10,000 bases of DNA from Chloroflexota bacterium (GCA_020217065.1 JAIWOB010000011.1:1-10000); one strand, 5' to 3'. Positions 1 through 6,406 are shown, counted from the stretch's first letter. Notes: generated by a model from the sequence alone, not told the origin. Numbers and translations are program-made.

Positions 1-247
1 GTCCGCGCTGGTAGTCGGCGACCAGGCGGGTCACCGCCAGCGGATTCTTCGCCTCGTGAAAGTTGACGATTTGCCGGTCCGCGTGAGTTTGGAAGGATGT
101 GAACGCCGCCAGAAAATAAATCGCTTCGAGGACGGAGGTCTTGCCCTGCGCGTTGCTCCCGACCAACACGACAGCCCGCCGTGGAAGTTCCAAGTCCAGG
201 CGGGCGAGACTGCGGAAGTTGGTGAGGGAGAGATGTTTTAAATACAT
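1..247 (-). CDS. recF: RecF, DNA replication/repair ATPase (N-terminal part, cut by window edge)
   Basis: RecF is an SMC-like ATPase that works with RecO and RecR to load RecA at gapped DNA and stalled forks. About 82 codons are visible and the gene continues past the left edge. The ATG at 247-245 begins MYLKHLSLTNFRSL, the usual RecF N-terminus in which a short beta strand leads into NFR. Walker A is GSNAQGKTS at residues 30-38, followed by the family's VLEAIYFLA helix. There is no clear Shine-Dalgarno before the ATG; the 63-base gap to def is mostly an inverted repeat (260-304). The gene is the last visible member of a minus-strand run with def. recF commonly lies near dnaA/dnaN and oriC, which fits the origin-like region at 6.3-6.7 kb. 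The Walker B and signature motifs lie outside the window, so another SMC-like protein cannot be fully excluded, but the N-terminus is typical. Confidence 0.9.
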   Translation of the reverse strand, partial: MYLKHLSLTNFRSLARLDLELPRRAVVLVGSNAQGKTSVLEAIYFLAAFTSFQTHADRQIVNFHEAKNPLAVTRLVADYQRG

Positions 248-259
248 GGGTCGAAGGCT

Positions 260-304
260 GCAGGTCAAAGGTTGAAAGCCAAAGACCTTCGACCTTTGAC
301 CTGC
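260..304. repeat. Inverted repeat between def and recF
   Basis: Left arm 260-276 (GCAGGTCAAAGGTTGAA) and right arm 288-304 are complementary over 17 bp with one mismatch, around an 11-base loop. A second perfect 9-bp pair, GGTCGAAGG at 249-257 and CCTTCGACC at 286-294, overlaps it and offers an alternative fold. Read in the direction of def and recF there is no T-run after the stem, so a simple intrinsic terminator is unlikely. On the plus strand four T residues follow (305-308). The repeated AGGTCAAAGG/GGTCGAAGG words suggest a dispersed palindromic (REP-like) element or an mRNA-stabilising hairpin. Which of these is not decidable here. Confidence 0.7.
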
Positions 305-310
305 TTTTCA

Positions 311-859
311 TCACACGTTGTCTTCCACTTCTTCCTTTGGCTGCCAGACGCGCGCCGCAAGGTCGGTGAAGACCACGCCGTTCAGATGGTCAATTTCATG
401 CTGGAAGATGCGCGCCAGCCAGCCAGCCGCTTTCAACTTGACAGGCTTGCCGTGACGATTCAACGCCTTGACTTGAATCGCTTCGTGCCGCTCCACCTCG
501 CCGACTAAACCGGGGATGGAAAGGCAGCCTTCAACGCCCATGACCTTTTCTTCAGAGGCTTTGATAATCTCGGGGTTAATGACGACGTACAACCGCTTCG
601 GTTTAGGCGGTTTGGGGGCAACCTCCGCGCCCTCGGCGGCAGATTCTTCGTTTTCTTCATCCTCTTCCGCATACTCGATAACGGCGAGGCGTTCCGAAAC
701 GCCGACCTGCGGCGCGGCAAGCCCCACGCCGGGGGCGGCGCGCATGGTTTCAATCATGTCGTCAATTAATACCTGTAAATCTTTGCCGAAGTTCGTCACA
801 GGTTTCGCCTTGCGCCGCAAAACGGGGTCGGGCAGGGTGATGATTTGTCTTAATGCCAT
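311..859 (-). CDS. def: Peptide deformylase
   Basis: Removes the formyl group from the N-terminal methionine of nascent proteins at the ribosome, using an active-site Fe2+ or Zn2+. The three family motifs are intact: motif I GVGLAAPQ at residues 44-51, motif II EGCLS at 110-114 with the metal ligand Cys112, and motif III QHEIDHL at 153-159 with metal ligands His154 and His158 and catalytic Glu155. At 182 residues it is slightly longer than many PDFs because of an acidic then Pro/Lys-rich insert at about residues 64-89 (EEDEENEE followed by PKPPKPK) between motifs I and II. The ATG is preceded by GAGGAA five bases upstream on the minus strand. The gene starts 19 bases after the stop of the cyclic-nucleotide-binding membrane protein, so the two are probably cotranscribed. 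No methionyl-tRNA formyltransferase gene is in the window. Confidence 0.96.
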   Translation of the reverse strand: MALRQIITLPDPVLRRKAKPVTNFGKDLQVLIDDMIETMRAAPGVGLAAPQVGVSERLAVIEYAEEDEENEESAAEGAEVAPKPPKPKRLYVVINPEIIKASEEKVMGVEGCLSIPGLVGEVERHEAIQVKALNRHGKPVKLKAAGWLARIFQHEIDHLNGVVFTDLAARVWQPKEEVEDNV

Positions 860-878
860 GTTTCCTCACAAGTTGATT

Positions 879-2684
879 TTATCCTTCGCCGCCCATCATC
901 CCCCCTTCAAGCCCCGGCTGTTCCTCGATGTCGTCGGCGATTGGAAGATTGTCAAGGTCGGCGCCGTCTCCCTGGGGAGCGGCAGGGGCGCTTTCCTTTG
1001 GCGGCTTGGGAGGCGCGTTGAAGTCGTTGATGTTCTGGTGGTACGCCGCTATCCAGGTGGCGAAGCGTTCGCGGTCGGCGCTGCCCTCGTCTTCCTTCTT
1101 CTTCGCAATGCGCGCGGCGCGGCGGCGGTTAATATCCGCCTGAACGCTGGCGGGGTCGGCGACGTCTTGAAAATCAAAAGTCGCGCCGCCGACGGCGATT
1201 TTCACCGTCCCATAGTTGAATAAATACTGAATAATGCCGTTGCGGGTATAGGAGGTGCTGAGAATGCTGTCAATTTGCGCCGCGCGTTTTTCTTCCTTGC
1301 CAAAGGGCTTGCGGTCAATGTCGAAGATTTCGTCCGACGCCACCATGAAAATGTCGTTTTTCCAATCCACGTATTCCCAAACAAGCCACACGATGAAAGG
1401 AATGGATAACAGAGGCAGGGCAAAGGTAATGCCGTCTGGATGAAAGCCGTCTTTGAAACTTAATGCCGACTCGACAGGCGATTTCCAAAGAAAGACCAAG
1501 CGCCAAATTTGAAGCGCAAAAAGCCCCAAAATAACCGCCAGCGGTTTCCACGTCTGATGCAGGAGGACAATCCAATGCTTGTGGTAGATGACCTTGCCGG
1601 CGTCTTCTTCGCGGAGTTTAAACAAAGTGATGAAGGCGACCCACCAGAGGGGTAAATTCTGAAGATTGCGGTCCACCGTCACAATCGGCGGCAGTTCATC
1701 CAATTTGCGCTTGTCCACCGGAAGACCCAATTTTTCCCGAATGGCGTTCCGCATCACTTCCTGTTGGGAAACGGTCAACACGGACTTGACGCGCTCCCAA
1801 TATTCGCGAATCATCTCCGCCGCCTGATGGGGATGGTCCACGTGGTCAAACTCCAGCCTGCCGACAAAGGTCCGCACAATGACGTTGCCATAATCGAAGA
1901 TGCGCCCCAACTGGTCGGTTTCCACGCCCACCGAAAGGATGGTGCTGAGCGGCGCCTCCTCGCGGCTCTCATACAAACCGATGACCTTCTCCAGCCAGAC
2001 GACGCGCTGATTGGTGACGATATAGTAATCGTTGCTCCAATCGAGGGCGTTCCACCCCGCCCAGCCAACAATGAAAACCAATGAAATCACAGCCAGCGCC
2101 TTCGATGTCACCATGTCCAGAAAAATCCCAGCGATAAACAAGCCCAGCGGAACAAGAAGAGAAAGAACGGGCGGAATCAGAGCCTGATACAGCCGGATTT
2201 TGTGCCTGCGCGCCACAAAATAAATAATTTCTTTGGGACCCAGCCATTTAAAGCGCGTGGCGCGCGCCAATTTATGGCTCTTGATGGCGACCAGAAAATT
2301 AGGCTTCAACTTCGGGTACGCTGTCAACAGGCTGTGAAAATGCTCGCGGGGCATGAACAAGAGCAGGCTGTCTTCGACGGCGGTGATGGTGGCGGAACGG
2401 CTGCGGTTTTCGACAAGCGCCTCCTCGCCGAAATAATCGCCTCCCACCAGCCAGACAATGACTTCTTCATCCCCTTTTTTCTCGTTTGGGCGGGTCACGT
2501 TCACCTTGCCCTTGAAGACGACGTAAAAACCGTCGGGCTTGTCGCCGCGTTTGAAGATAACCTGACCCGCAGGGACTTCCCTCTCTTCAAATTTGACGGC
2601 AATCCCCGCCAGTTGGTCCTCCTTTAAACCGTTGAAGAGATGAATTCTATTAATAAGGTTGACGCGCTGCCTGAGTTCAATCAC
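879..2684 (-). CDS. Cyclic-nucleotide-binding membrane protein with two bPH (DUF304) domains
   Basis: A 601-residue protein of unknown specific role. Residues about 12-125 form a CRP-type cyclic-nucleotide-binding domain with an intact-looking phosphate-binding cassette (GEEAL at 86-90, Arg96, Ala98-Thr99). Two similar units follow. The first has hydrophobic segments at about 166-190 and 196-214, then a bPH_2-like domain (217-300, starting NDYYIVTNQRVVW). The second has hydrophobic segments at about 376-400 and 418-437, then a bPH domain (443-517, starting NDIFMVASDEIFD). A basic stretch (519-531) and a Pro/Asp/Gly-rich tail (557-601) end the protein. No helix-turn-helix is seen, so it is not a CRP-type regulator; a membrane sensor or scaffold is more likely. 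The start is GTG, 12 bases after the redoxin stop, with no clear Shine-Dalgarno, suggesting translational coupling. Domain assignment is firm; function is inferred. Confidence 0.85.
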   Translation of the reverse strand: MIELRQRVNLINRIHLFNGLKEDQLAGIAVKFEEREVPAGQVIFKRGDKPDGFYVVFKGKVNVTRPNEKKGDEEVIVWLVGGDYFGEEALVENRSRSATITAVEDSLLLFMPREHFHSLLTAYPKLKPNFLVAIKSHKLARATRFKWLGPKEIIYFVARRHKIRLYQALIPPVLSLLVPLGLFIAGIFLDMVTSKALAVISLVFIVGWAGWNALDWSNDYYIVTNQRVVWLEKVIGLYESREEAPLSTILSVGVETDQLGRIFDYGNVIVRTFVGRLEFDHVDHPHQAAEMIREYWERVKSVLTVSQQEVMRNAIREKLGLPVDKRKLDELPPIVTVDRNLQNLPLWWVAFITLFKLREEDAGKVIYHKHWIVLLHQTWKPLAVILGLFALQIWRLVFLWKSPVESALSFKDGFHPDGITFALPLLSIPFIVWLVWEYVDWKNDIFMVASDEIFDIDRKPFGKEEKRAAQIDSILSTSYTRNGIIQYLFNYGTVKIAVGGATFDFQDVADPASVQADINRRRAARIAKKKEDEGSADRERFATWIAAYHQNINDFNAPPKPPKESAPAAPQGDGADLDNLPIADDIEEQPGLEGGMMGGEG

Positions 2685-2696
2685 GGAGCGATTCTA

Positions 2697-3200
2697 TCAA
2701 ATTTCGCGCACAATGGCGCAGCCGAAAGGCGCAGATTCCGCCAGCGGCGGAAGGTCTCCCCGCAGCAGCGCCTCAACCGCTTCGAACAGAAAAAAACGCG
2801 ACGGAACTTTTTTTCGGAAGGAAGCGTCGTCCACCGCGCCGCGATACCGCAGAACGCCCTGCGAATCGACGACAAAAACTTGCGGAGTGACCTGCGCCTC
2901 AAACTGGTCCGCCGCGCGGCAGTCTTCATCCAACAAGACGACGGGCAAGCGGCGCGCTTCGGCGGCAAACTGAATTGCCTCAATGGATTCGTTTTTATTC
3001 GAGGCGACGGTCAACAAAGCGACGCCCGCGCCCCACCCAGCCAGCGCGGGCAAAATCTCCTTGTCCGCGCGCTCCGAGTGCGGACACTCGCAGGACCAAA
3101 AGTTGAGAACGACGATGTTTCCGCGATAATCGCTTAAGCGATAAAGCCTGCCGTCAAGGGCGGGCAGTTCGAAATCGGGGACAAGACGGTTTAACTCCAT
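2697..3200 (-). CDS. Redoxin / PRX-like thioredoxin-fold protein
   Basis: A 167-residue cytoplasmic thioredoxin-fold protein with no signal peptide. The N-terminus PDFELPALDGRLYRLSDYRG is typical of the AhpC/TSA-Redoxin family. The active-site loop reads NFWSCECPHSE (residues 33-43), so Cys39 occupies the usual peroxidatic or first CxxC position, Ser42 replaces the resolving Cys of a CxxC, and an extra Cys37 lies two residues before. The cis-proline loop is VTPQVFV (Pro106 after Thr105). RYRGAVDD (118-125) and the C-terminal PFGCAI (Cys161) resemble the PRX_like1 group, which has CNHCPYV, YRGxIDD and a terminal GCxIKW. A thiol-dependent peroxidase or reductase role is likely but the substrate is unknown. 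It sits 24 bases after the dehydrogenase gene and 12 bases before the cyclic-nucleotide-binding protein, within the same operon. Confidence 0.85.
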   Translation of the reverse strand: MELNRLVPDFELPALDGRLYRLSDYRGNIVVLNFWSCECPHSERADKEILPALAGWGAGVALLTVASNKNESIEAIQFAAEARRLPVVLLDEDCRAADQFEAQVTPQVFVVDSQGVLRYRGAVDDASFRKKVPSRFFLFEAVEALLRGDLPPLAESAPFGCAIVREI

Positions 3201-3224
3201 ACCTTCGGCGCTTCCGGCGGCGCA

Positions 3225-4112
3225 TTAATCCAAAATGCCAATTCCAGCCAGTTTTTCAATCACGCCCACCACGGCGGAATTATCCAATTCTCCCATGCCC
3301 ATCTCGACCATTTGCTGGAAAAGCGCGGTATTCGCAATCGCCCCAGAAATGGGAATCTCATACTCTTGAGCCGTGTCCATCACAATTCTCATGTCTTTTA
3401 ATTGCATGTGCGCCTTGAAGCCCGGGCTGCGGTTGCCTTCGAACAAGCGCGGCGGTTTGACGTCCAGAGTCCAGCACTGCGCCGCGCCGCCCTTGATGGC
3501 GTCCACCACCTTGCGCGGGTCCACGCCTGCCTTTTTTGCAAAGACAAGCAGTTCGCCCATCGCCACCATCTGCGCCGCCACCATGATTTGGTTCGCTGCC
3601 TTCGCCACCTGACCCGCCCCCGGCCCGCCGACGTGGGTGATGGTTTTCCCCATCGCTTGAAGGACGGGCATGGCGCGCTGCAAGGCGGAAGCCTCTCCGC
3701 CGACCATGATGGTGAGGGTGGCGTTCTTCGCGCCAATGTCGCCGCCCGAAACGGGAGCGTCCAGCGCGTACACGCCTTTCTTCGCCAACTCCGCCGCAAT
3801 CCTGCGCGCCACGGCGGGTTTGATGGTCGAATTGTCAACGAAAATCAAGCCGTCATGGGCGGCTTCAATGATTCCCCGCTCGCCAAGGACAACCTTTTCC
3901 ACATCAGGAGAATCCGGCAGGTTCGTAAAGACAATATCCGCCTGCGCGGCAACCCCGGCCGGCGACGAAGCGCGCACCGCTCCTTCCGCCGCCAGTTCCT
4001 CCACAGCCGCCTGTGAGCGGTTGTGAACCGTCAAAGGGAAACCCGCTTTGAGGATGTTGCGGGCAATCGGCTTGCCCATCAATCCAAGTCCAATGTAGCC
4101 AACTTTGAGCAT
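3225..4112 (-). CDS. NAD(P)-dependent beta-hydroxyacid dehydrogenase (tartronate semialdehyde reductase / 3-hydroxyisobutyrate dehydrogenase family)
   Basis: A 295-residue cytosolic oxidoreductase. The N-terminal Rossmann motif is GLGLMG (8-13). The substrate-binding motif is DAPVSGGDIGAKN (118-130), and the catalytic lysine is Lys171 in GAGQVAKAANQ with Asn175 nearby. The all-helical C-terminal half carries the GVDPRKVVDAIKGG and SPGFKAHMQLKDM blocks. The sequence looks closest to GarR/GlxR 2-hydroxy-3-oxopropionate reductases (glyoxylate/glycerate metabolism), but 3-hydroxyisobutyrate dehydrogenase or succinic semialdehyde reductase activity cannot be excluded from sequence alone. The reading frame is open to an earlier ATG at 4187, but the ATG at 4112 is preferred: AGGAG lies six bases upstream and the protein then begins MLKVGYIGLGLMG, as in homologues. 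It is the first gene of the minus-strand operon. Confidence 0.9.
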   Translation of the reverse strand: MLKVGYIGLGLMGKPIARNILKAGFPLTVHNRSQAAVEELAAEGAVRASSPAGVAAQADIVFTNLPDSPDVEKVVLGERGIIEAAHDGLIFVDNSTIKPAVARRIAAELAKKGVYALDAPVSGGDIGAKNATLTIMVGGEASALQRAMPVLQAMGKTITHVGGPGAGQVAKAANQIMVAAQMVAMGELLVFAKKAGVDPRKVVDAIKGGAAQCWTLDVKPPRLFEGNRSPGFKAHMQLKDMRIVMDTAQEYEIPISGAIANTALFQQMVEMGMGELDNSAVVGVIEKLAGIGILD

Positions 4113-4144
4113 GTCGTCTCCTAGAAAATCAAAATGGTTTGAGA

Positions 4145-4150
4145 ATTTTA
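4145..4150 (-). promoter_or_regulatory. Possible -10 element for the minus-strand operon
   Basis: On the minus strand the sequence reads TTGTAAAATTC, with TAAAAT at 4150-4145 as a -10 candidate about 33 bases before the dehydrogenase ATG. The spoVS promoter also has TGTAAAAT. The -35 region at normal spacing is only a T-rich, poor match, so the call is weak. Confidence 0.35.
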
Positions 4151-4311
4151 CAACCGATTGAGGGAAAATAAAAAGGCGAATGGACAAAAAGTCGTTACCG
4201 AGAAAACGGCAGACTTATCCCGCCGGTATGGGGTCGGCTGGGTTGAAAAATCTGGAGATTTTACAATCCAAAAACCTTTGAGGCGTTCCCCTGAAAACCG
4301 GCGTCAATGGG

Positions 4312-4317
4312 TATAAT
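4312..4317 (+). promoter_or_regulatory. Possible -10 box upstream of degV
   Basis: A perfect TATAAT lies about 78 bases before the degV ATG. No good -35 hexamer is present at 16-18 bases; the nearest T-rich stretch is TTCCCC at 4286. The tandem GGTAAC pair at 4322-4327 and 4328-4333 falls at the expected transcription start and could be an operator. A weak 8-bp stem (4337-4344 with 4361-4368, one G-U) lies in the leader. Nothing else was recognised between 4113 and 4394. Confidence 0.4.
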
Positions 4318-4394
4318 AACCGGTAACGGTAACCCATCCCGAAGCCTGATAAAAACGCTCCTTTGGGACGGCGCATTAAAAATTTGGAGGACTT

Positions 4395-5231
4395 ATGACC
4401 ATGATTATCGCCGACACCACTTGCGGGCTGCCGCGTGAATTGCTCGCCCAGCGCGGCATTCCCCTTATTCCACAGGTGGTCATGTTTGAAGAGGAAGCGT
4501 TTCACGACGACAAGGAATTGGATACCGCAACCTTTCTGAAAAAACTCAAGGCTTCCAAAACCCTGCCCAAGACGGCGGCGCCGGAGCCTCCTCTGTATTA
4601 TCCGTACTTCCGCAAGGCGCAGGAAAAAGGCGAGAGCGTAATTGTCGTGGCGCCAACCGCCAAAGCCAGCGGCACCGTCCGCTCGGCGCAGACCGCCGCC
4701 CAGGAATTTCCCGCGCTGGACGTGCGCGTGGTGGACACGCAAACCATTTCCTGCAACCTCGGTTCTCTTGTGCTGTTTGCGGACGATATGGCAAAAGCGG
4801 GCGAATCCGCCGACGCGATTGTCGAAAAAATCAACGAGATGATTCCGCGCGGACGGCTGTATTTTGTGGTGGACACCCTGGAATATCTCGCCAAGGGCGG
4901 GCGCATCGGCGGGGCAAAACGGCTTCTCGCGGAACTGTTGGAGATTAAGCCCATCCTGCAAATGAAAAACGGTCAAGTCGAAGCCTTTGAGCAGCAGCGA
5001 ACCAAAAAGCGCGCGCTGGCTCGGCTGGCGGATGTTGTCGCGGAACAATGCCCGGGCGGAGAAGCCTCCCGCCTGTGCGTCATCCAGGTCGAAGCGGAAA
5101 AAGAAGCCGCCGACTTTGCGGCGGAATTGAAGTCGCGCGTCAACGTTCCTCATATCCCCATTTACGAACTGCCGCCCGCCATCGTGGTCCACGCCGGACC
5201 GCGCACGATGGGTGCAGGGTTCTTTGCCTAA
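4395..5231 (+). CDS. DegV-family fatty-acid-binding protein
   Basis: DegV proteins bind long-chain fatty acids; in Firmicutes the FakB members present them to the kinase FakA. At 278 residues this is the usual length. Visible family signatures are the N-terminal IIADTTCGLP (4-13), the SGT motif at 92-94 in KASGTVRSA, VDTLEYLAKGGRIGGAK (159-175) leading into the second domain, and the C-terminal HAGPRTMGAGF (266-276). The usual TSQPSP ligand loop is altered to LPKTAAPEP (57-65). GGAGG at 4386-4390 precedes the ATG by four bases; a second in-frame ATG at 4401 is possible. It ends one base before pyrC, so the pair is almost certainly cotranscribed and translationally coupled. No fakA-like kinase gene is in the window, so the lipid partner role is inferred from the family only. 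Confidence 0.92.
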   Translation: MTMIIADTTCGLPRELLAQRGIPLIPQVVMFEEEAFHDDKELDTATFLKKLKASKTLPKTAAPEPPLYYPYFRKAQEKGESVIVVAPTAKASGTVRSAQTAAQEFPALDVRVVDTQTISCNLGSLVLFADDMAKAGESADAIVEKINEMIPRGRLYFVVDTLEYLAKGGRIGGAKRLLAELLEIKPILQMKNGQVEAFEQQRTKKRALARLADVVAEQCPGGEASRLCVIQVEAEKEAADFAAELKSRVNVPHIPIYELPPAIVVHAGPRTMGAGFFA

Positions 5232-5232
5232 A

Positions 5233-6297
5233 ATGCTGACCCTCCCCGGCTTAATTGACCCGCACGTTCACACGCGCGACCCCGGACAAACGCATAAAGA
5301 AGATTGGGACACCGTCACACAAGCCGCATTGGCGGGAGGAGTCGTTTTGCTGCTCGCCATGCCAAACGCCAAGCCGCCAATTTTCGACGCCGAAACCCTC
5401 GATTTGGCGCTGCAAAACGCAAAGCAAAAAGCCCGCTGCGACTACGCCCAATTCCTCGGCGCAGGACCCAACAACGGGGACTGGAACAAAAACAAGGATT
5501 TGCCCCCGCGCGCGGCGGGCTTGAAGATGTACCTCGATTCAACCTTCGGGGAACTGCGGCTCAACGATATGACCCTCTGGACGCCGCATTTCCAAACGTT
5601 TCCAAAAGACCTTCCCATTGTGGCGCACAGCGAAAGCCGCAGCATGGCTGCCGCCATCCTTTTTGCCGCTTTGTACGACCGTCCGCTTCACATCGCCCAT
5701 ATCTCGCTCAAAGAGGAAGTTTTGCTTATCAAAGCGGCGAAGGAACGCGGCGTCAAAGTCACCTGCGAAGTCTGCCCGCATCACCTGTTCCTGTCCTCCT
5801 CCCAGAGCGGGAGCGGGTTGGAAGGAGGGAGAAGCGAAGTCCGCCCGAGGCTGGCGACACAGGAAGATGTGGACAGCCTGTGGGAAAATTTGGACGTGAT
5901 TGACTGCTTCGCCACGGACCACGCGCCGCACACCGCCGCCGAAAAAGACTCGGACACCCCGCCGCCCGGCTTTCCCGGGCTGGAGACAATTCTGCCTTTG
6001 TTTTTGACCGCCGTCCGAGAAAAACGCTTATCGCTGGAGACCCTCATCGAGAAGATGTATCTTAATCCAAAGCGTATCTTTCGCCTGCCCGACCAGCCAG
6101 AAACCTGGGTGGAGGTGGACGAGAATGCGGCATACGAAATCCGCGCCAGCGAACAATTCACCCGCTGCGGGTGGACGCCCTTTGAAGGCTGGAAGGTAAG
6201 AGGCAGGGTGCGGCGGGTTGTCTTGCGCGGAAAAACCTGCTTTGAGGATGGGAAAATTCTCGCCCCGCCCGGATATGGGAAAAATGTACGGGGGTAA
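5233..6297 (+). CDS. pyrC: Dihydroorotase, animal CAD-like type
   Basis: Catalyses reversible cyclisation of N-carbamoyl-aspartate to dihydroorotate, the third step of pyrimidine synthesis, using a binuclear zinc centre. The 354-residue protein has HVHTR at 11-15 (metal ligands His11 and His13, substrate Arg15), Asn45 in AMPN, the carboxylated lysine Lys98 in GLKMYLDSTFGEL, His132 in VAHSE, His156 in LHIAH, and catalytic Asp229 in FATDHAPHT. These are all expected for an active amidohydrolase. From memory, long blocks resemble the DHOase domain of animal CAD (GLKxYLxxTFxEL, EVRPxL, DHAPHT, PPGFPGLET, WTPFEG, VRRVVLRG). The ATG at 5233 is chosen because it overlaps the degV end as TAAAATG and gives the usual start just before LPGLIDPHVH; a GTG at 5212 is also in frame. 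Residues 188-200 (Ser/Gly-rich) replace a loop usually of mixed composition. Confidence 0.93.
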   Translation: MLTLPGLIDPHVHTRDPGQTHKEDWDTVTQAALAGGVVLLLAMPNAKPPIFDAETLDLALQNAKQKARCDYAQFLGAGPNNGDWNKNKDLPPRAAGLKMYLDSTFGELRLNDMTLWTPHFQTFPKDLPIVAHSESRSMAAAILFAALYDRPLHIAHISLKEEVLLIKAAKERGVKVTCEVCPHHLFLSSSQSGSGLEGGRSEVRPRLATQEDVDSLWENLDVIDCFATDHAPHTAAEKDSDTPPPGFPGLETILPLFLTAVREKRLSLETLIEKMYLNPKRIFRLPDQPETWVEVDENAAYEIRASEQFTRCGWTPFEGWKVRGRVRRVVLRGKTCFEDGKILAPPGYGKNVRG

Positions 6298-6306
6298 TCT
6301 GCTAAC

Positions 6307-6340
6307 GATAGTCCAAAATACCCCCATATTTAGGGCTATC
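6307..6340 (+). terminator. Hairpin after pyrC (possible terminator or origin structure)
   Basis: GATAGTCC (6307-6314) pairs with GGGCTATC (6333-6340) with one G-U. After an A/A mismatch AAATA (6316-6320) pairs with TATTT (6327-6331), around a CCCCCA loop. It begins nine bases after the pyrC stop. A 12-bp palindrome and TTTT follow directly (6340-6355), so it may end the degV-pyrC transcript before it enters the origin-like region. Confidence 0.5.
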
Positions 6341-6351
6341 TGTCTAGACAG
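6340..6351. repeat. Perfect 12-bp palindrome CTGTCTAGACAG
   Basis: A perfect dyad with no spacer, directly followed by TTTT. It abuts the preceding hairpin and lies 25 bases before the first DnaA box. It could be a protein-binding dyad (for example a dimeric regulator or origin-binding factor) or part of a terminator. Confidence 0.6.
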
Positions 6352-6376
6352 TTTTCTGCCCGGAGTTGTCCGAACC

Positions 6377-6385
6377 TGTGGATAA
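6377..6385 (-). promoter_or_regulatory. DnaA box, perfect TTATCCACA
   Basis: The plus strand reads TGTGGATAA, the exact complement of the high-affinity DnaA box. It is the leftmost of four boxes in the same orientation. Confidence 0.8.
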
Positions 6386-6397
6386 GTCCGAAAAAAC

Positions 6398-6406
6398 TGT
6401 GGAAAA
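6398..6406 (-). promoter_or_regulatory. DnaA box TTTTCCACA
   Basis: The plus strand reads TGTGGAAAA, fitting TTWTNCACA. It starts 21 bases after the start of the previous box, about two helical turns, so both lie on the same face of the DNA. Confidence 0.75.

Noticed and set aside
516..1223. Plus-strand open frame (235 codons) opposite def and the cyclic-nucleotide-binding gene
   Set aside because: It crosses two well-supported minus-strand genes, has no domain signature, and its composition is that of an antisense shadow.
3402..4016. Plus-strand open frame (204 codons) opposite the dehydrogenase gene
   Set aside because: His/Arg-rich translation without motifs. The minus-strand frame has an intact Rossmann motif and catalytic lysine.
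4113..4187. N-terminal extension of the dehydrogenase to the ATG at 4187
   Set aside because: The added 25 residues have no counterpart in the family, and the internal ATG at 4112 has a good Shine-Dalgarno and starts directly before the Rossmann strand.
4215..5192. Long minus-strand open frame (325 codons) antisense to degV
   Set aside because: It lies almost entirely opposite degV, whose protein motifs are clear. The antisense translation shows no recognisable domain and is rich in Arg, Gly and Phe, as expected for the complement of a GC-rich gene.
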